A stretch of DNA of 64,000 nucleotides from Alphaproteobacteria bacterium (GCA_030425185.1 JAUIAU010000009.1:29589-93588); one strand, 5' to 3'; counted from the stretch's first letter, positions 35,743-44,871 are shown. Numbers and translations: made by a program. The notes: a model not told the origin generated them from the sequence alone.

Positions 35743-36239
35743 TGCGACCGAAGCGGCTCTGGCAGGGTAACCTGCCAGGACTGCTGCTGGCGGGCGGGAT
35801 GGCCCTGAGCCCCCTGCCCGCCCCCGCAGCGGAGCTTGAGATCAGCCTTGTCGAGACCGGCACCGTCCTGGCCCGGATCGACCTGCCGGACCCGCCCGAG
35901 TGGTGCGTGCTCTGGCGGCACTCGGTGAAGGGGTTCGAGGTCTCCGACTGTTACGAGGCGCGCGACGGGCACATGGTTCTCGTCTGGTCGCACCTGCCCG
36001 ATTTCGCCGCCGGGCTGGACCATATTCCGGGCCGCGGACGGCAGATCAGCGATGGTCAGGGCGGCTACATCATCGAGGACATCGACGAGCCGGTGCCCGG
36101 CGACGCCTACGTGCTGCGGCCCGGGCGCATGGCGGTGGACCACCGCATCCGTGCGGGTGCGACCGAGATTTCGCTCAGCCGGATGGCCGAGCACCAGCGC
36201 GTGCGTGTCGCGCTGATCGACGACAACGGGGACGATTGA
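35742..36239 (+). CDS. DUF1850 domain protein
   Basis: The 165-residue protein has a signal peptide (to about PAPAAE). LARIDLPDPPEWCVLWRHSV and GFEVSDCYEA in the mature part match DUF1850 proteins, which are found between TAXI binding proteins and fused TRAP permeases. Two cysteines (in PEWCVL and SDCYEA) could form a disulfide in the periplasm. The function is unproven; an accessory role in TAXI-TRAP transport is inferred from context. Confidence 0.85.
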   Translation: MRPKRLWQGNLPGLLLAGGMALSPLPAPAAELEISLVETGTVLARIDLPDPPEWCVLWRHSVKGFEVSDCYEARDGHMVLVWSHLPDFAAGLDHIPGRGRQISDGQGGYIIEDIDEPVPGDAYVLRPGRMAVDHRIRAGATEISLSRMAEHQRVRVALIDDNGDD

Positions 36240-36242
36240 GCC

Positions 36243-38243
36243 ATGACTGACACCACGACCGAGGCGGCGGAGCAGCCCTCCGGCCAGCCGCGCCTGATCC
36301 TGCGCCTGATTGCCGTCATCGGCATCGCGCTGTCGCTGTTCCAGCTCTGGGCGGCAGGTGTGCAGCCGCTGGGACTGTTCTACCAGCGCCCGATCCATCT
36401 CGGGTTCATCCTGGTTCTCTGCTTCCTGATCTATCCGCTGGGCGGGGCGGGCAAGGCCCGCGGGCCGGTCGGCTATGTCGTGGACGGCGTGCTGGTGCTC
36501 GCCTCGGTCGTGGTCGGCGCGTGGGTGCCGATGAACATCGACACCATCGCCAACGCCATCTTCCCGCGCGACATCGACGTCGCGATGGGCGTCCTGACGG
36601 CACTGCTGGTGATGGAGGCCGCCCGGCGCGCCGTCGGCTGGGTGATGACGGCAATCGCCGCGTTCTTCCTCGTCTACGCCTTCGCCGGATCGCGGGGCGA
36701 ATTGCCCTTCCTCGCCGACTACCTGCCCGGCATCCTGAACCACCGCGGCTACACGCTCGAGAGGGTGGCGAGCCAGATGACCCTCGGGGCGGAGGGCATC
36801 TACGGCATCCCGCTGGGGGTTGCGGCGACCTTCATCTTCGTCTTCGTGCTGTTCGGCGCCTTCCTCGAGGTGACAGGCGCAGGCAAGTTCTTCATCGATC
36901 TCGCCTATGCCACGACGGGCCGCCAGCGCGGCGGTCCGGCCAAGGCGGCGGTGATCGCGTCGGCGGGCATGGGCTCGATCTCGGGGTCGGCAATCGCCAA
37001 CGTCGTGACCACCGGCGCCTTCACCATCCCGCTGATGAAGAAGCTCGGATACCGCCCTGCCCAGGCAGGCGGCGTCGAGGCCGCCGCCAGCACCGGGGGC
37101 CAGATCATGCCGCCGCTGATGGGGGCCGGGGCCTTCCTGATGAGCGAGTTCACGCAGGTTCCCTACATCGACATCGTGCTGGTCTCGATCTTCCCCGCGT
37201 TCCTGTATTTCGGGGCGGTCTACCTGCTGGTGCACATCGCCGCCGTGAAGCAGGGGATGAAGGGCATGGCCGCCGCCGACCTGCCCAGCGTGCGCGGCGT
37301 GCTGGCTGAGGGCTGGCATTTCCTGCTGCCGCTGGTGGCGCTGATCTTCCTGCTGGTCGCCGGGTACTCGCCGATGCGGGTCGGCTTCTACGCTATCGTC
37401 GCGGTCGTCGCGGCGGCCTCGGCGCGGGCGCTCTGGATCTACGCCCGGACGGACAGCACCGGGGCGGGGTTCGTCGCGCTGGTCCGGCGCGGGATCGAAC
37501 TGACCCTCCAGGCGCTGGAGCTTGGCGCGCGCAACGCGGTCGCGGTGTCGGTCGCCTGTGCGGTCGCGGGTATCATCGTCGGCATCGTGGGGCTGACCGG
37601 TCTAGGGCTGAAGTTCTCGGCCATGATGATCGCCTTCTCGGGCGGCAACCTCGTGCTGGCGCTGATCCTCGTCCTGATCGCCTCGCTGATCCTCGGGATG
37701 GGTCTGCCGGTGACGGCCGCCTACATCGTGCTGATCATTCTCGTCGGCCCGGCGCTGACGCAGGAATTCGGCATGCCGCTGCTGATCGCGCATCTGGTGG
37801 TGTTCTGGTACTCTCAGGACAGCAACGTGACGCCACCCGTGGCCCTTGCGGGCTTTGCCGGGGCGGCGATTGCCGGGTCGAAACCGCTGGAGACGAGCAT
37901 CCAGGCATGGAAGTACGCGAAGGGCCTCTACCTGATCCCGCTGTTCATGGTGTTCAACCCGGAGATCATCGAGGGCGGGCCCTTGCCGATGGTGCTGTTC
38001 GCCGGGTTCCTCGCGATCATCGGCCTCGTGGCCTTCGCCGCGATACTGGAGGGCTATCTCTTCGCGCCGATGCCGATCTGGCAGCGCGTGCTCCTGCTGC
38101 CGGCCATCATCGCGATCTTCTACGCGGACTTCACGATCGAAAGCATCGGCGCGGTGGCGATCGTCGCGCTGCTCGGGCTGAATTGGCGAAAAGGGCGGTC
38201 CGGCCCGGGACAGGCTCCGGAACCGGCGGACGCGGGCGCATGA
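36243..38243 (+). CDS. TRAP transporter permease, fused small and large subunits (TAXI type)
   Basis: A 666-residue integral membrane protein joins the four-helix DctQ-like part (about 1-125) and the DctM-like part (from about 135). The fused type is known for TAXI systems. It contains GSISGSAIANVVTTGAFTIP and GGQIMPPLMGAGAFLMSEF, typical of DctM, and a second half with MGLPVTAAYIVLIILVGPAL and SNVTPPVALAGFAGAAIAGS. It imports substrate with a cation gradient. It is in the same run as the binding protein and DUF1850 protein. Confidence 0.93.
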   Translation: MTDTTTEAAEQPSGQPRLILRLIAVIGIALSLFQLWAAGVQPLGLFYQRPIHLGFILVLCFLIYPLGGAGKARGPVGYVVDGVLVLASVVVGAWVPMNIDTIANAIFPRDIDVAMGVLTALLVMEAARRAVGWVMTAIAAFFLVYAFAGSRGELPFLADYLPGILNHRGYTLERVASQMTLGAEGIYGIPLGVAATFIFVFVLFGAFLEVTGAGKFFIDLAYATTGRQRGGPAKAAVIASAGMGSISGSAIANVVTTGAFTIPLMKKLGYRPAQAGGVEAAASTGGQIMPPLMGAGAFLMSEFTQVPYIDIVLVSIFPAFLYFGAVYLLVHIAAVKQGMKGMAAADLPSVRGVLAEGWHFLLPLVALIFLLVAGYSPMRVGFYAIVAVVAAASARALWIYARTDSTGAGFVALVRRGIELTLQALELGARNAVAVSVACAVAGIIVGIVGLTGLGLKFSAMMIAFSGGNLVLALILVLIASLILGMGLPVTAAYIVLIILVGPALTQEFGMPLLIAHLVVFWYSQDSNVTPPVALAGFAGAAIAGSKPLETSIQAWKYAKGLYLIPLFMVFNPEIIEGGPLPMVLFAGFLAIIGLVAFAAILEGYLFAPMPIWQRVLLLPAIIAIFYADFTIESIGAVAIVALLGLNWRKGRSGPGQAPEPADAGA

Positions 38244-38300
38244 TCGGCAGCCCCGCCCGCCCCGGCTGAGCGCGGCATCGATGCGCGTGCGCCCGCCGGC

Positions 38301-40040
38301 ATGACGCTGCTGCGCCCCCTTGTTGCCGCGCTGCTGGCGGCGGCCGTGGTCTGGGTCGTGGCGCGCGACCTGGCGATGGGGCGCGCTCGCGAGGAACTGG
38401 ACCAGACGCTCCTGCTGACCGCCCGGGCGGTCGAGGCCGAGGTGGACCGGTTCCGCGCCCTGCCCGACGTGGCGGCCGAGGATGCGCGCGTGCGCCGGGC
38501 ACTGGCCGGAACCGGATCGCTGGCGGAGGCGAACGCCTATCTCGAGACCGTCTCCGACCGGGCCGGAGCAGATGAGCTGTTCCTGATCGATGCGACCGGA
38601 GAGACCATCGCCGCCTCGAACTGGAACCGGCCCGGCAGCTTCGTGGGTCACAACTATGCCTTCCGCCCCTATTTCCAGGAGGCGATGGCCCAGGGGCACG
38701 GCCAGTTCTATGCGATCGGGGTTACCACCGGCGTGCCCGGCTATTTCCTGTCCACCCGGGTCAGCGCGGGCGGCAGCACCGGGGTGCTCGTCGTCAAGCT
38801 GGACCTGAGCCCGCTGCAGGACACGTGGCGCGCGGCCGAGGCCGAGGTGGCGCTGGCCGATGACAGCGGGGTGGTGTTCCTCGCGGCGCGACCGGAGTGG
38901 CTCTATCGCCCGCTCCGCGCGCTCGGGGATGAGGCGCTGGCCCGCATCGCGGCGACACGCGCCTATGAAGGCGTGGCACTGGCCGACGCCGCGCCGCTGC
39001 TGAGCAGTTCCGGAACCGGGCACGAGATCGCGGGACCGGACTGGATCGGCCGTCGCGCGGCGATGGAGGGGTCCGGGTGGCAGGTCATCGCCGTGCGCGA
39101 TACCGGGCCGATGCTCCTCGCCGCGACCGGCTGGGCGGCGATGGCGGCGCTGGCCGCCCTCGCCGTCGCGGCCGCGCTGAAGAGCTGGGACCAGCGCCGC
39201 CAGATCGTCGCGCTCAGGCTGTCGCAATCCGAACGGCTGGAGGAAATGGTGGTCGCGCGCACCGCCGATCTCGCGCGTGAGGTCGAGGCCCGGACACAGG
39301 CCGAGGCCGACCTGCGCGCCACGCAGGAAGCCCTGATCCATACCGAGAAGATGGCCGCCCTCGGGCGCATGTCGGCCGCCATCGTCCACGAGATCAGCCA
39401 GCCCCTCGCCGCGATGGAAGCCACCCTGACCGCTGCCGAGATCGGCCTCGACGGTCGTGACAACGCAACCGTCACGCGGCTGGGAAAGGTACGCTCCCTG
39501 ATCCGGCGGATGCAGCGGACCACGCGGCACCTGAAGAGCTTCGGACGCAAGGAAGCCGGGGCATTGTCGCTGATCGATCTGCGCGGTCCGGTCGCCTCGG
39601 CGCTGGAGATCGTCGCGCCCCGGGCCCGCGCCGTGGGCGTCGTTCCCGGGGTCGATCTGCCCGACGGGGCCGTGCCGGTCATGGCCGGGTCCGTGCGGGT
39701 CGAGCAGGTGCTGGTGAACCTGCTTCTGAACGCGTTCGACGCGGTGGACGGAACCCCGGACGCGGAAGTGCGCGTGACCCTGGGCATCGAGGCCGACGCG
39801 GCGGTGCTGCGGGTGCGCGACACGGGCCACGGCATCCCGGAGGCCGACCTGCCGCGCGTCACCGAACCGTTTTTCTCGACCAAGCTGACCGGCGAGGGGC
39901 TGGGCCTCGGGCTGTCGATCTGCAAGGCCATCCTCGCCGACATGAACGGGCGGCTCGACATCGTGTCGGACGAGGGGCGCGGGACCGAGGTGACGGTGCG
40001 CCTGCCACGGGCCGCCGAGGTCCGGGAGGCCGCCGAGTGA
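38301..40040 (+). CDS. dctB: Sensor histidine kinase, DctB-like
   Basis: A 579-residue protein. A first membrane helix (about 5-21) and a second (about 270-292) bracket a periplasmic double-Cache domain (about 30-265; for example FVGHNYAFRPYFQEAMAQGH). Then come a short coiled coil, the H box HEISQPLA with phosphorylated His363, and a HATPase domain with NLLLNAFDAVDG, DTGHGIPEADLPRVTEPFF and GLGLGLSICKAILAD. DctB kinases sense C4-dicarboxylates outside the cell. Here the target is probably the TAXI-TRAP operon just upstream. Its stop overlaps the regulator start by ATGA. Confidence 0.9.
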   Translation: MTLLRPLVAALLAAAVVWVVARDLAMGRAREELDQTLLLTARAVEAEVDRFRALPDVAAEDARVRRALAGTGSLAEANAYLETVSDRAGADELFLIDATGETIAASNWNRPGSFVGHNYAFRPYFQEAMAQGHGQFYAIGVTTGVPGYFLSTRVSAGGSTGVLVVKLDLSPLQDTWRAAEAEVALADDSGVVFLAARPEWLYRPLRALGDEALARIAATRAYEGVALADAAPLLSSSGTGHEIAGPDWIGRRAAMEGSGWQVIAVRDTGPMLLAATGWAAMAALAALAVAAALKSWDQRRQIVALRLSQSERLEEMVVARTADLAREVEARTQAEADLRATQEALIHTEKMAALGRMSAAIVHEISQPLAAMEATLTAAEIGLDGRDNATVTRLGKVRSLIRRMQRTTRHLKSFGRKEAGALSLIDLRGPVASALEIVAPRARAVGVVPGVDLPDGAVPVMAGSVRVEQVLVNLLLNAFDAVDGTPDAEVRVTLGIEADAAVLRVRDTGHGIPEADLPRVTEPFFSTKLTGEGLGLGLSICKAILADMNGRLDIVSDEGRGTEVTVRLPRAAEVREAAE

Positions 40041-41344
40041 CGGCCCGCGTCCACATCGTCGACGATGATGCCGATCACCTGTCGGCGCTCTGCGATCTCG
40101 TGGCGGCTGCCGGGCACGACGTCACCGGGTTCGGCGACGCGCGGCAGGCGCTCGATGTCACCGGCCCACTCCCGGATCTGGTGATCACGGACCTGCGGAT
40201 GCCGGGGATGGACGGGATCGCGTTCCTGAAGGCGGTCAAGGCCCGGGAGCCCGGTCTGCCGGTGATCCTTCTGACCGGACACGGCGACGTCGGACATGCC
40301 GTCGACGCGATGCGCGCCGGTGCCGAGGACTTCCTCGAAAAGCCCTATGACGGGGCGCATCTGCTGGCCGTGATCCGGCGCACGCTCGGGGCCGAGGCCG
40401 CGCGCTCGGAACTGGCCCGCCTGCAGGGTGTTCTGGCCGAACGCAGCGACAGCGGCATCCTCGGGACGTCGCGCGCGATGCGGGCCTTCCGCGACCGGAT
40501 TTCGGCTCTCGCTCCCGTCGATATCGACGTGGTCATCACCGGAGAGACCGGGACCGGCAAGGAACTGGCGGCCCGCGCCCTGCACCGCGAGAGCCCGCGC
40601 GCCGACGCGCCCTTCGTCGCGCTCAACTGCGCGGCCCTGCCCGAGGCGATGGCCGAGACGATCCTCTTCGGTCATGTCGCGGGGGCCCTGCCACACGATC
40701 CCGAGGGGCGGGCGGGCAAGCTGGAAGCGGCGCATGGCGGCACGCTGATGCTCGACGAGGTCGAGACCATGCCGCCCGCGATCCAGGCCAAGCTGTTGCG
40801 GGTCCTGCAGGAACGGACGGTCGAGCGGATCGGCGAGACGCGGCCCCGTCCGCTCGACATCCGCGTGGTGGCGACCACCAAGACGCCGCTGTCCCGGCTG
40901 GAGGGGTTCCGCCCCGATCTGTATTTTCGGCTGGCGGGCAGCGAGCTCGTGACCCCGACGCTGCGAGAGGCGGGCGAGGATATCCCGCTGATCTTCGCGC
41001 ACTATGCCCAACTGGCCGCGCGACGCTACGGACGCCCCGACCCGGAGGTGCCGTGGCGGGTGCAGCAGGCCCTGAAACGGTTGGCCTGGCCCGGCAACGT
41101 GCGCGAACTGAAGGCGGCGGCCGAGGCCTATGCCCTCGGATTGTTCGAGATCGAGCCGTCCGGTGCCCGGGCCACCGCACCGCAGTCTCTGGCGCAGCGC
41201 GTGGCGGATTTCGAGGCCCGCGAGATCGCCGCCGTGCTGGACGCCCATCGCGGCAACACGCAGCGCGCGGCCGAAACGCTGGGCCTGCCGCGCCGGACCC
41301 TCAACGACAAGATGCGGCGCTACGGGCTCAGTTCGGACGGCTAG
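40037..41344 (+). CDS. dctD: NtrC-family response regulator, DctD-like, lacking the GAFTGA motif
   Basis: The 435-residue regulator has a receiver domain (Asp52 acceptor, Lys102 before Pro), an AAA+ domain with Walker A GETGTGKE at 169-176 and Walker B GTLMLDEVE, and a C-terminal Fis-type HTH (QRAAETLGLPRRTLNDKMRR). The loop that touches sigma-54, normally GAFTGA, reads GALPHD at 216-221, so productive sigma-54 contact is not expected. Rhodobacter capsulatus NtrC also lacks this motif and works with sigma-70 polymerase, which is the likely situation here. Partner kinase is encoded immediately upstream. Confidence 0.88.
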   Translation: MTARVHIVDDDADHLSALCDLVAAAGHDVTGFGDARQALDVTGPLPDLVITDLRMPGMDGIAFLKAVKAREPGLPVILLTGHGDVGHAVDAMRAGAEDFLEKPYDGAHLLAVIRRTLGAEAARSELARLQGVLAERSDSGILGTSRAMRAFRDRISALAPVDIDVVITGETGTGKELAARALHRESPRADAPFVALNCAALPEAMAETILFGHVAGALPHDPEGRAGKLEAAHGGTLMLDEVETMPPAIQAKLLRVLQERTVERIGETRPRPLDIRVVATTKTPLSRLEGFRPDLYFRLAGSELVTPTLREAGEDIPLIFAHYAQLAARRYGRPDPEVPWRVQQALKRLAWPGNVRELKAAAEAYALGLFEIEPSGARATAPQSLAQRVADFEAREIAAVLDAHRGNTQRAAETLGLPRRTLNDKMRRYGLSSDG

Positions 41345-41356
41345 GACGTCCCGCGC

Positions 41357-42115
41357 TCAGCCCCAGAGATCGCGCAGACCCTGCCACACCAGCCGCAGCG
41401 CGATCAGCAGAAGCACTGCGTCGAGCGCGCGCCGGAAGTTCATGTCGGTGATCCGGTTCAGCGCCAGCTTGCCGGTCCAGGTTCCGGCCAGCCCGGCAAC
41501 GATCATGCCCACGATCACCGCCGCCCAGTCCCCGAAGGCGAAGCCCAGCAGGCCGAAGACGAGCACCTTCAGCAGGTGCTGCACGGTCATCAGCGCCGCG
41601 TGGGTCGCGACATGGGCGTGGCGCGGCAGCTTCAGCGACTTGGTGTAGTTCGCGACGAACACGCCGGTGGCGCCGAAGAACATCGTCAGGAAGCTGGATA
41701 TCCCGCCGGTCAGCCAGGGCCAGCGCTTCAGCCACTCCGGCGGCTTTGACAGCACCGACCAAATGATGAACAGGCCGACGCCGATCTGCACCGCCTCGGG
41801 CGGCAGGTCCACGACGACGAGACCGCCCACCCCCGCCCCGATCAGCGACCCCAGCGTGAAACCCGGCAGGGCAGTCCACGCGGTCTGCCGCCAGAGCATG
41901 GCGAAGCGCCCCGCGTTCGAGCCGAACTGCACCACGCCATGCACCGGGATCAGCGCGGCAGGCGGCATCAGCGAGGCAAGGACCGCGAGCAGGAAGGCCC
42001 CGCCACCGATCCCGAAGGCCACCGTGATGAAGGACCCGAGGAAACTGGCCGCCAGCACCCCGGCAAAGAGAAGCACCCCGAAGCCTTCGGGCAGAAGGGC
42101 GGTCAGAGTCTCCAT
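41357..42115 (-). CDS. Sulfite/organosulfonate exporter, TauE/SafE family
   Basis: The 252-residue membrane protein has seven or eight helices in two homologous halves. The N-terminal half has FITVAFGIGGGAFLLAVLAS and HGVVQFGSNAGR; the second half begins near TGGISSFLTMFFGATGVFV. This is the TauE/SafE pattern. Relatives export sulfite, sulfoacetate or other small anions. AAAGGA sits six bases before ATG 42115. It is convergent with the response-regulator gene and divergent from the RraA-like gene, so it may export an intermediate of the catabolic region that follows. Substrate unknown. Confidence 0.88.
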   Translation of the reverse strand: METLTALLPEGFGVLLFAGVLAASFLGSFITVAFGIGGGAFLLAVLASLMPPAALIPVHGVVQFGSNAGRFAMLWRQTAWTALPGFTLGSLIGAGVGGLVVVDLPPEAVQIGVGLFIIWSVLSKPPEWLKRWPWLTGGISSFLTMFFGATGVFVANYTKSLKLPRHAHVATHAALMTVQHLLKVLVFGLLGFAFGDWAAVIVGMIVAGLAGTWTGKLALNRITDMNFRRALDAVLLLIALRLVWQGLRDLWG

Positions 42116-42192
42116 CGGCGGTCCTTTCCCTTGATGACAGTGCCGCGCCCGCGTGCCAGCATCGCCCGAAACCCTGACCCGGAGCGCCCCGC

Positions 42193-42684
42193 ATGCAGCC
42201 GACCTGCGATCTCTACGACACGTTTCTCGATGCCGCCGACGTCCTTCCGGTCACGCTGCGCCATTTCGGCGGGCACGGCGCATTCCACGGCCGCGTCGAG
42301 ACGGTGAAGTGTTTCGAGGACAATGCCCGGATCAAGGAACTGGCAGGCACGCCCGGCGCCGGCCGCGTGATGGTGGTCGATGCCGGCGGGTCGACCCGGC
42401 ACGCTGTGCTCGGGGACATGATCGCGGGCGAAGCCGCCGAGAACGGCTGGGCCGGCATCATCATCTACGGCGCAGTGCGCGACGTGCAGGCGCTGGCGGA
42501 GTTGCCGCTGGGCGTGATGGCGCTGGCCGCAACCCCGCGCAAGTCGGTGCGCCGCGGCGAGGGACAGACCGGGCTGACGATCCGGCTGGAGGGCGTGATC
42601 GTCGCCCCCGGTGATCTGGTCGTCGCCGACGCCGACGGCGCGCTGCTGTTCCCCGCGGGCGGACCGATGCCCGACGGGGTCTGA
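42193..42684 (+). CDS. RraA family protein (HMG/oxaloacetate aldolase or RraA-like)
   Basis: The 163-residue protein has the RraA fold motifs GGSTRHAVLGDMIAGEAAEN and GIIIYGAVRDVQALAELPLG. The conserved Arg-Asp after GAV is the metal-binding part of 4-hydroxy-4-methyl-2-oxoglutarate/4-carboxy-4-hydroxy-2-oxoadipate aldolases. The family covers both RNase E inhibitors and class II pyruvate aldolases. Next to a tricarboxylate catabolic cluster the aldolase activity, for example cleavage of an oxo-tricarboxylate to pyruvate and oxaloacetate, is the more attractive option. It is ten bases upstream of a LysR gene on the same strand. Confidence 0.85.
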   Translation: MQPTCDLYDTFLDAADVLPVTLRHFGGHGAFHGRVETVKCFEDNARIKELAGTPGAGRVMVVDAGGSTRHAVLGDMIAGEAAENGWAGIIIYGAVRDVQALAELPLGVMALAATPRKSVRRGEGQTGLTIRLEGVIVAPGDLVVADADGALLFPAGGPMPDGV

Positions 42685-42693
42685 GGCCGCGCG

Positions 42694-43587
42694 ATGAGCC
42701 GCACCGATTACCTGGGACTGGAAGCCTTTGTCGCGATCGCGGAACTGGGGAGCTTCATCCGGGCGGCGGCCTACCTGAACCTGTCGCAGACCGCGCTCAG
42801 CCATCGCATCCGCAAGCTCGAACAGGACCTCGGGGTCCAGCTTCTGGTGCGCTCGACCCGCGACGTGTCGCTGACCCGTGAGGGACAGGCGCTGCTGCCG
42901 CAGATCCAGCGCAACCTGACCAACATCTCCGAGGCGTACGGCAGCCTCCGCAAACGCGGTCACGCGCAGCAGGAACGGCTCGCCTTTGCCTGCCTGCCGA
43001 CGATCGCCACCTACTACCTGCCGGACATCCTGCGGCAGTTCTCGGCCGCGCATCCCGACCTGACGGTGCATCTTCAGGATCAGCCCTTCGGGCGGATCTA
43101 CGAACTGGTGCAGGCCGGAGAAGTCGAATTCGGGATCAGCATCGTGGGCGCCAAGCACTGGGACCTCGACATCCGGGCACTCGCCACGGAACCCTATGTC
43201 CTGCTCGTGCGGCACGATCATCCGCTGGCACAGCGGGACAGCGTGACGCTGGCCGACCTCGCCGGGCAACCCTTCGTCCGGATCAACTCGCAGTCCTCGA
43301 ACCGGCAACTGGTGGACGATGCCCTGGGCGAATGGCGCGAGCGGATCGTGTGGCGCTACGAGGTGCAGAACGCTTCGATGGCGATGACGCTGGTGGCCGA
43401 GGGCGCGGCCCTGACCGTGCTGCCCGCCCTGACCGCCAGCCTGTCGCGCGACCGGTTGGCCGCGCTGTATTTCTCGGACGTCGTGATGTCGCGCACATTG
43501 GGCGTCGTCACCCGCAAGGGGCGACCGCTGACGGCGCCGGCCGAGCGCCTTCTGGAGATGATCACCGACCGGCTGGCGCATCTGTGA
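42694..43587 (+). CDS. LysR-family transcriptional regulator
   Basis: The 297-residue protein has the LysR HTH: LEAFVAIAELGSFIRAAAYL, then NLSQTALSHRIRKLEQDLGV. The effector domain follows, with LAFACLPTIATYYLPDILRQ and LVQAGEVEFGISIVG, like the CynR/CbbR subgroup. It is co-directional with the RraA-like gene and convergent with the 2-hydroxyacid dehydrogenase gene (six bases apart). It probably responds to an intermediate of the neighbouring catabolic genes; no operator could be identified with confidence. Confidence 0.9.
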   Translation: MSRTDYLGLEAFVAIAELGSFIRAAAYLNLSQTALSHRIRKLEQDLGVQLLVRSTRDVSLTREGQALLPQIQRNLTNISEAYGSLRKRGHAQQERLAFACLPTIATYYLPDILRQFSAAHPDLTVHLQDQPFGRIYELVQAGEVEFGISIVGAKHWDLDIRALATEPYVLLVRHDHPLAQRDSVTLADLAGQPFVRINSQSSNRQLVDDALGEWRERIVWRYEVQNASMAMTLVAEGAALTVLPALTASLSRDRLAALYFSDVVMSRTLGVVTRKGRPLTAPAERLLEMITDRLAHL

Positions 43588-43593
43588 GTGGCG

Positions 43594-44568
43594 TCAGTTC
43601 GGCCAGACCTCGGGGTTGATCATGTGGATCGGCTCCCCGGCGGCATAGGCATTGATCTGGTCGTAGATGTCCGCGAATTGGAGATCGAGCTCGTCCTCGG
43701 TGACATAGCCGATGTGGGGCGTCGCGATGACGGCCGGGTGCTGCACCAGCGGGTCTGCCGGATCCGTCAGCGGCTCGACATCGAAGACGTCGAGCGCAAT
43801 CCGGCCGGGCCTGCCCGCCGCCAGCGCCGCCTCCAGCGCGCCTTTCTCGACGAGACCCGAGCGCGAGGTGTTGATGAAGCTCGCCGACGGTTTCATCGCC
43901 AGCAGGTCGGTGCGGGTGATGATCCCCCGTGTCTCGGGCTTCAGGCGGACGTGCAGCGAGACGAAATCGCTGTCCGCGAAGAAGCGCTCGCGGTTCTCGG
44001 CGACGGTTTCGCCTGCCGCCGCTGCGCGCGCGCGGCCCGTCTCCGACCCCCACCAGACCACTTCCATACCGAAGGCCCGGGCATAGTGCGCGACCTGCTT
44101 CGCGATCCGCCCGTACCCGTAGAGGCCCAGCCGCCGCCCGGCCACGGTCTGTCCAGGCGCGAGCTGCCACGTCCCGGCCCTCAGCGAGGCCATCTGCTGC
44201 GGGATCTGGCGGGCCGAGGCCAGAAGCAGGCCGAAGGTCAGTTCGGACGCCGCGATCGAGGGCGTGTCGGAATGCATGTTCGACGACAGCAGAACCCGGT
44301 TCCGGGTGCAGCCGGGCACATCCACGTGCGGATAGACGCTGCGCTGGCTGATCAGCTTCAGCCCCGGCAGCCGGTCCAGCAGCGCACCAGAGATCGCCGT
44401 GCGTTCGCGGAAGAGCACCAGCACCTCGGCCGGGGCCAGCCGGGCCGCGAGGGTGTCGATATCCTCGACATGGTCGGTCCAGACGGTGACGTCGTGCCCC
44501 TCCAGCCGCGAGAAACTCGGAAGCCCGCGAAGGGTATCGAACCAGTCGTCGAGGATATGGACCTTCAT
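43594..44568 (-). CDS. D-2-hydroxyacid dehydrogenase family protein
   Basis: A 324-residue NAD-dependent enzyme. The Rossmann motif RLGLYGYGRIAKQVAHYARA (GxGxxxxxVA) is followed by LLAMKPSASFINTSRSGLVE. VFDVEPLTDPADPLVQHPAV carries the catalytic acid region, and VIATPHIGYVTEDE carries the catalytic His. These match the phosphoglycerate/hydroxypyruvate dehydrogenase superfamily. The start overlaps the preceding small gene by ATGA. It would interconvert a 2-oxoacid and a D-2-hydroxyacid, a natural step beside the ThDP enzyme and IDH-like enzyme of the region. Confidence 0.9.
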   Translation of the reverse strand: MKVHILDDWFDTLRGLPSFSRLEGHDVTVWTDHVEDIDTLAARLAPAEVLVLFRERTAISGALLDRLPGLKLISQRSVYPHVDVPGCTRNRVLLSSNMHSDTPSIAASELTFGLLLASARQIPQQMASLRAGTWQLAPGQTVAGRRLGLYGYGRIAKQVAHYARAFGMEVVWWGSETGRARAAAAGETVAENRERFFADSDFVSLHVRLKPETRGIITRTDLLAMKPSASFINTSRSGLVEKGALEAALAAGRPGRIALDVFDVEPLTDPADPLVQHPAVIATPHIGYVTEDELDLQFADIYDQINAYAAGEPIHMINPEVWPN

Positions 44569-44825
44569 CGGCTTTCCACTCCGGCATCGGGATGGGGCGT
44601 GCGCGGCGTCGGGATGAACACCTGCGCCTTGAGGGCAGCAAGCGCGTCGGACAAGCGGCGGCGCTCGGCAAGGAGGTGATTGAACTGCGCGTCACAGCCC
44701 GAGATCGGGGTCGGATAGGCGCTGATTTCGGCGACGAGCGCAGTCTGCGCCGCGCGCAGGGCATGTATGGCGTCCGCGCGCAGGTCTTCGTAGCTTTCGG
44801 TCGGGATCAGGGGGTTCGGCGACAC
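44565..44825 (-). CDS. Small hypothetical protein
   Basis: An 86-residue protein when started at GTG 44825, which has GGAGGG five bases upstream; an in-frame ATG at 44837 or a start at 44864 would lengthen it slightly. The sequence (SYEDLRADAIHALRAAQTAL, then FNHLLAERRRLSDALAALKA) looks helical and soluble, with no signal peptide or catalytic motif. It is coupled to the 2-hydroxyacid dehydrogenase by a 4-bp overlap, so it may be an accessory protein for it. No family was recognised. Confidence 0.55.
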   Translation of the reverse strand: MSPNPLIPTESYEDLRADAIHALRAAQTALVAEISAYPTPISGCDAQFNHLLAERRRLSDALAALKAQVFIPTPRTPHPDAGVESR

Positions 44826-44847
44826 GGGTCCCTCCATCGACGATTCA

Positions 44848-44871
44848 TTTGTATACCGTAGCATACCAAAA
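44848..44871. promoter_or_regulatory. Candidate GntR-type operator (imperfect inverted repeat)
   Basis: TTTGTATACC, a short spacer, then GCATACCAAAA form an imperfect inverted repeat; read from either side each arm is TT.GTATnC. It lies immediately upstream of the minus-strand operon starting at 44825. The left arm matches 8 of 10 bases of the left operator arm in front of the GntR gene (54042-54051), so the same regulator may act here. Confidence 0.45.
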
